Assembly (NCBI GenBank): GCA_039933015.1
Contig: JBDTOX010000083.1
Span: 1 to 7,836, forward strand
From: JBDTOX01 sp039933015
GTDB lineage: Bacteria; Pseudomonadota; Gammaproteobacteria; Burkholderiales; Methylophilaceae
DNA: 7,836 bases
Reading direction: 5' to 3'
Shown one piece after another: positions 5,508 to 7,836 of the stretch. The stretch's first letter is position 1. The number at the start of each line of letters is the position of its first letter. The notes beneath the pieces were generated by a model that saw only the letters and a program-made list of their open reading frames with translations, had not been told where the DNA came from and did not search any database. The translations under genes and the position numbers were made by a program.

Positions 5508-6359
5508 TTATTTGTCAGGCCCCCATAGCCGGCGGTTGATGGCATAGCCCGTGACCTTGCCGATGAATGGCAGCGCCAGCATTCCCACGAGCCGATTCAC
5601 CTGCTTCGGGTCGCGGAAATCACGTATGCCAATAGTCATGTTTTCGTGCCCGGACGCGGGTTGATCCTGGTACGTGCCGAACAGCCTGTCCCACAGCGGG
5701 AGGTTGAAGCCAAAGTTGCTATTCGCTTCGTGGTCTTCCGTGGAGTGATGCATCCGATGCATGTCCGGCGTGACAATGAATCGGCGGATGAGGCGGTCAA
5801 GCGCAGGCGGCATGCGCACGTTGCTGTGGTTGAACATGGCGGTAGCGTTAAGCAGTACCTCGAAAACGATCACGGCCAGCGCCGGCGCCCCCAGCACCAC
5901 GATGGCAGCGAGCTTGATGAGCATCGACAGGATGATCTCGATCGGATGGAAGCGGGCACCAGTGGTGACATCAAAGTCGAGATCCGCGTGGTGCATGCGG
6001 TGTAGGCGCCACAGCAGCGGCACGGCATGAAACATGACATGCTGCAGATAAATCGCGAGATCCAGCGCCACGACCGACAGCACCACCGCCAGCCCATTGG
6101 GCAGATCGGTCTGGTTGAGCAAGCCCCATCCCTGGCGGGCGCATAACACGGCCACGCCCACTGCTCCGGCGGGGAACAGCACGCGCAGTATGACACTGTT
6201 CAGGAGCACGATGCCAAGGTTGTTGGTCCAGCGCGCCGGCTTGGAAATGGACAGTGCCCGGCGCGGCGTTACAAGCTCCCAGCCGGCCATGATGACCAGT
6301 ATCACAAGAAAGAACCCAAGCCGGATGGCCGGTTCATGATGCAGCACAAATTCCGTCAT
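5508..6359 (-). CDS. sterol desaturase / fatty acid hydroxylase family protein
   Basis: This encodes a 283-residue integral membrane protein with about four to five hydrophobic helices. The histidine clusters that hold a di-iron centre are complete: HVMFH (residues 107-111), HRMHH (120-124), RFHP (His138), FNHSN (His178) and HRMHH (201-205). Family members hydroxylate or desaturate lipids or sterol-like compounds with O2; the substrate here is unknown. The closing part NFGFNLPLWDRLFGTY is typical. The ATG at 6359 lacks a clear Shine-Dalgarno sequence. The frame is intact and GC-rich, unlike the damaged genes on both sides (merA debris after its end, a truncated possible copA stub before its start). 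It has no obvious link with metal resistance, so it is probably cargo that came with the right-hand DNA. Confidence 0.92.
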   Translation of the reverse strand: MTEFVLHHEPAIRLGFFLVILVIMAGWELVTPRRALSISKPARWTNNLGIVLLNSVILRVLFPAGAVGVAVLCARQGWGLLNQTDLPNGLAVVLSVVALDLAIYLQHVMFHAVPLLWRLHRMHHADLDFDVTTGARFHPIEIILSMLIKLAAIVVLGAPALAVIVFEVLLNATAMFNHSNVRMPPALDRLIRRFIVTPDMHRMHHSTEDHEANSNFGFNLPLWDRLFGTYQDQPASGHENMTIGIRDFRDPKQVNRLVGMLALPFIGKVTGYAINRRLWGPDK

Positions 6360-6409
6360 TAAGATGATGGCTCGTTTAGAATAGGAAAGTTACAAAAAGA
6401 TGCATGGGG

Positions 6410-6541
6410 TCAAGACCGTTCAATCGCGACGTCGACGCTGGCAGCAACTACGCCGGGCGCCTGTGCCAGCGCCTTCGCGAGGCGTAGGCCCAGAGTCGTT
6501 TCGACCACCGCCGACTCAGTTGCCCGGTTGACGCTCGCCAT
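6410..6541 (-). pseudogene. 43-codon stub, possible start of a CopA-type ATPase gene
   Basis: The frame MASVNRATESAVVETTLG...ALAQAPGVVAASVDVAIERS begins 5 nt after the SHOCT gene stop, with GGTGG in the overlap region as a ribosome site. The second half looks like the end of a heavy-metal-associated (HMA) domain: VEKAL..VPGV..ASVNLATER in copper P-type ATPases. The metal-binding CxxC that should precede it is missing. SHOCT genes are often followed by copper ATPase genes, so this may be a deleted copA start. It may also be a genuine small gene of unknown function. It ends with TGA at 6410. The 50 nt from there to the desaturase start contain nothing I can name. Confidence 0.35.
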
Positions 6542-6546
6542 CACAT

Positions 6547-6798
6547 TCAACCACCGAGATCGCGCTTCTTTTGCTCGTACTCATCCCGTTTGATCTCGCC
6601 GCTGGCATAGCGCGCATTCAGAATATCCAACGCGGATTTCTCCTGCCGATCCCTGCTTGAAACGCCCTTCGCCAAGAGGACGACAAACGTCACGATAATG
6701 GCGATAGCGAGGATCCAGAAAAGCGCCATGCCGATCATGCCGAGACCCATCCCGCTACAACCCTGTCCATTCATCATATTCACCATGTTCGACCACAT
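6547..6798 (-). CDS. SHOCT-domain small membrane protein (second copy)
   Basis: This encodes an 83-residue protein. A Met/Gly-rich N-terminus (MWSNMVNMMNGQGCSGMG) is followed by a membrane helix (ALFWILAIAIIVTFVVLLA) and a charged SHOCT tail SALDILNARYASGEIKRDEY. It has the same layout as the protein encoded at 19-273, and the tails align as A-(I/L)-D-I-L...YA-x-G-E-I-x-R-x-E, but the N-termini differ, so they are paralogues or independent arrivals. The ATG at 6798 has GGGAAG about 6 nt upstream. The open frame reaches further upstream, but that part overlaps the mer remnant. The Met-rich, Cys-containing N-terminus could bind copper or another soft metal, which is inference. The 43-codon stub follows immediately. 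Confidence 0.85.
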   Translation of the reverse strand: MWSNMVNMMNGQGCSGMGLGMIGMALFWILAIAIIVTFVVLLAKGVSSRDRQEKSALDILNARYASGEIKRDEYEQKKRDLGG

Positions 6799-6854
6799 AA
6801 TCGCTTCCCTTTTCAGACGAACGGACCGGCTCGCACCGGCAAAATGCTTCGCGC

Positions 6855-6998
6855 TCACCCCGCGCAGCAAGATAATTGCTTTACGTCGTTGAAGAACGAG
6901 CGGGTGAGAGAATCGTCCGAGGTGAAGGTAGCCCCGAACGGAGTTTCCTTGCGGCAGGCGTAGCAACTTACGAAGCAGGTATCGCTTGTGTCCATCAT
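6855..6998 (-). CDS. chimeric ORF: DUF3330-like start joined to a merA tail
   Basis: This is an intact 47-codon frame. Residues 1-36 (MMDTSDTCFVSCYACRKETP, then FGATFTSDDSLTRSFF) resemble the small Cys-rich DUF3330 protein that follows urf2 in Tn21/Tn501 mer operons, with the CxxC (Cys12, Cys15) kept. Residues 37-47 are NDVKQLSCCAG, the exact end of MerA with its vicinal Cys pair. GGGAGG lies 10 nt before the first ATG, and that start overlaps the urf2 remnant stop (ATGA), as expected for an operon. The later DUF3330 cysteines are lost. It arose by recombination and may be meaningless, but it is translatable and has five cysteines, all in pairs or near-pairs that could bind Hg(II). No function is shown. 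Confidence 0.6.
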   Translation of the reverse strand: MMDTSDTCFVSCYACRKETPFGATFTSDDSLTRSFFNDVKQLSCCAG

Positions 6999-7386
6999 GG
7001 AATGGAAGCCTCCCATTGTCCAGCGAAACGAGTGAAGTCGTCGGCCGGCATCGGTTTGGCGAACAGGAAGCCCTGCACCGCATCGCAGCCGGCTTGCCGC
7101 AATAGTACAAGAGCAGCGGGCGTTTCCACACCCTCGGCCACAGTGTCCATGCCGAGCCCGTGCGCGAGTTGGATCACCGCGCGCACAATGGTCCGGTCGC
7201 GGGCGTCGTCGGCGAGTCCCTCGAAGAATGATTAGTCGATCATGAGCGTGGGGATCGGTCAGTACTTCAAATGGCCCAAGCAGGAATAACCGTCCCGAAG
7301 TCGTCGGCCGCGAAGCACGCGTCGAATTGCCGCAAGGCTTCCAGAACGGGAAAGATCGCGGGATCACCGAATGACACAGCCGCGTC
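6995..7386 (-). pseudogene. EAL-domain gene fragment (mer-operon urf2 type), broken
   Basis: This is the second half of an EAL domain, the c-di-GMP phosphodiesterase fold. It reads VSFGDPAIFPVLEALRQFDA, then FAADDFGT with the DDFGTG motif, then SFFEGLADDARDRTIVRAV, IQLAHGLGMDTVAEGVET, and the end QGFLFAKPMPADDFTRFAGQW. The sequence closely follows urf2 at the end of Tn21/Tn501 mer operons. Lesions are a one-base deletion after DDFGT (near 7287), a TGA at 7261-7259 where Cys is usual, and a TAA at 7234-7232 where Gln or Lys is usual in L.ID(Q/K)SF. The first half with the EAL motif is deleted. It is inactive. A start codon for the DUF3330 chimera overlaps its stop. Confidence 0.8.
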
Positions 7387-7388
7387 AG

Positions 7389-7427
7389 ATTATGCAGACT
7401 GATGCCGGCTTCGTTGGTCAACTTCTT
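7389..7427 (-). pseudogene. possible merD N-terminal remnant
   Basis: Just after the merA stop the minus strand reads KKLTNEAGISLHN, similar in pattern to the start of MerD, the MerR-like co-regulator (SRLALDAGVSVHI). In Tn501-type operons merD directly follows merA, so the position fits. After about 13 codons the sequence passes into the urf2 remnant. A deletion would therefore have removed most of merD, all of merE and the first half of urf2. The match is short. Confidence 0.35.
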
Positions 7428-7429
7428 AG

Positions 7430-7836
7430 TTATCCTGCGCAGCAGGAAAGCTGCTTCACATCTTTGTTAAAGGTCTGCGCGGCCAGCTTCAAGCCCTCTA
7501 CCATCGTCAGGTAGGGGAACAACTGGTCAGCCAGTTCCTGCACTGTCATGCGGTTGCGAATCGCCAGCGCCGCCGTCTGGATGAGTTCGCCCGCTTCCGG
7601 GGTCACCGCCTGCACGCCAATCAGCCGTTTGCTGCCTTCCTCGATGACCAGTTTGATGAAGCCGCGCGTGTCGAAGTTGGCCAACGCACGTGGCACGTTG
7701 TCCAGCGTCAGCGTGCGGCTGTCGGTTTCGATGCCGTCATGGTGCGCTCCCGCCTCGCTGTAGCCGACCGTCGCTACCTGTGGGTCGGTGAACACCACCG
7801 CTGGCATGGCGGTCAGATCGAGCGCGGCGTCGCCGC
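7430..7836 (-). CDS. merA: mercuric reductase, C-terminal part (runs off the window)
   Basis: This is the last 134 codons of mercuric reductase, the NADPH- and FAD-dependent enzyme that turns Hg(II) into volatile Hg(0). Visible parts are TAMPAVVFTDPQVATVGYSE (start of the dimerisation domain), VPRALANFDTRGFIKLV, RLIGVQAVTPEAGELIQTAA, RNRMTVQELADQLFPYLTMV and the terminal KDVKQLSCCAG, whose Cys pair delivers Hg(II) to the active site of the partner subunit. It is nearly identical in sense to Tn501/Tn21-type MerA and carries no lesion here. The redox-active CxxxxC, FAD and NADP sites lie beyond the right edge, so whether the whole gene is intact is unknown. Transcription is leftward, from a mer promoter off the window. 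Its normal followers merD and merE are missing. Confidence 0.95.
   Translation of the reverse strand, partial: GDAALDLTAMPAVVFTDPQVATVGYSEAGAHHDGIETDSRTLTLDNVPRALANFDTRGFIKLVIEEGSKRLIGVQAVTPEAGELIQTAALAIRNRMTVQELADQLFPYLTMVEGLKLAAQTFNKDVKQLSCCAG

Noticed and set aside
5646..6030. Plus-strand open frames within the desaturase region
   Set aside because: They are antisense to a gene with complete histidine motifs, have no recognisable domains, and are expected by chance in GC-rich DNA.
6547..7131. A 194-codon extended form of the SHOCT protein
   Set aside because: The upstream part is out-of-register mer remnant. A ribosome site and a typical start support the ATG at 6798.
6855..7421. A single 188-codon minus-strand gene
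   Set aside because: The frame only joins a merD-like start, out-of-frame urf2 sequence and the 47-codon chimera. The EAL motifs lie in two other registers, so only the last part is a credible reading frame.
1..7836. CRISPR array, tRNA, rRNA, transposase or integrase genes
   Set aside because: No regular spaced repeats, no cloverleaf or rRNA-like sequence, and no frame with DDE or recombinase motifs were seen on either strand.

Overview
The window looks like a metal- and arsenic-resistance island from a proteobacterium. A beta- or gammaproteobacterium is the best guess, because the arsR-arsI-arsC/acr3 arrangement and the Tn501/Tn21-type mer remnants are typical there. The genus cannot be read from the sequence. 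The left and middle parts (about 1-5200) are of moderate GC. The right part (about 5500-7836) is visibly GC-richer, which suggests more than one source of DNA.

Left block (1-1270, minus strand): a small membrane protein with a SHOCT tail and a class I SAM-dependent methyltransferase. Directly before the methyltransferase lies the frameshifted N-terminal stub of an MBL-fold hydrolase gene. Before that come a 36-codon open frame of unknown nature and a 39-bp-period direct repeat.

Arsenic block (1271-3731): acr3 (arsenite efflux, minus) diverges from arsR-arsI-arsC (plus). A perfect 11-bp inverted repeat between them covers the arsR start codon. Together the genes give arsenic sensing (ArsR), arsenate reduction to arsenite (ArsC), demethylation of trivalent methylarsenicals to arsenite (ArsI) and arsenite export (Acr3). 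This block appears intact. A small CDF-like cation transporter gene converges on arsC with a 7-nt gap.

Decay block (4574-5505, minus strand): the C-terminal third of an MFS transporter, then a frameshifted thioredoxin/glutaredoxin-like gene behind a well-preserved MerR-type promoter. The place where a divergent regulator would be expected is instead occupied by the C-terminal end of a mercuric reductase gene (merA).

Right block (5508-7836, minus strand): an intact sterol desaturase/fatty acid hydroxylase family gene, a 43-codon stub that may be the start of a CopA-type ATPase gene, a second SHOCT small membrane protein, and a collapsed mer operon end. Read in transcription order from the right edge, the mer remains are the merA 3' end (continuing off the window), a possible short merD remnant, a broken EAL-domain gene of the Tn21/Tn501 urf2 type, and a DUF3330-like small gene whose end has been replaced by a merA tail. 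merA C-terminal codons thus occur three times in three diverged versions, each at a seam between unrelated DNA segments. The main unexpected content is this record of repeated recombination around mer DNA. No transposase, integrase, tRNA, rRNA or CRISPR array was seen.
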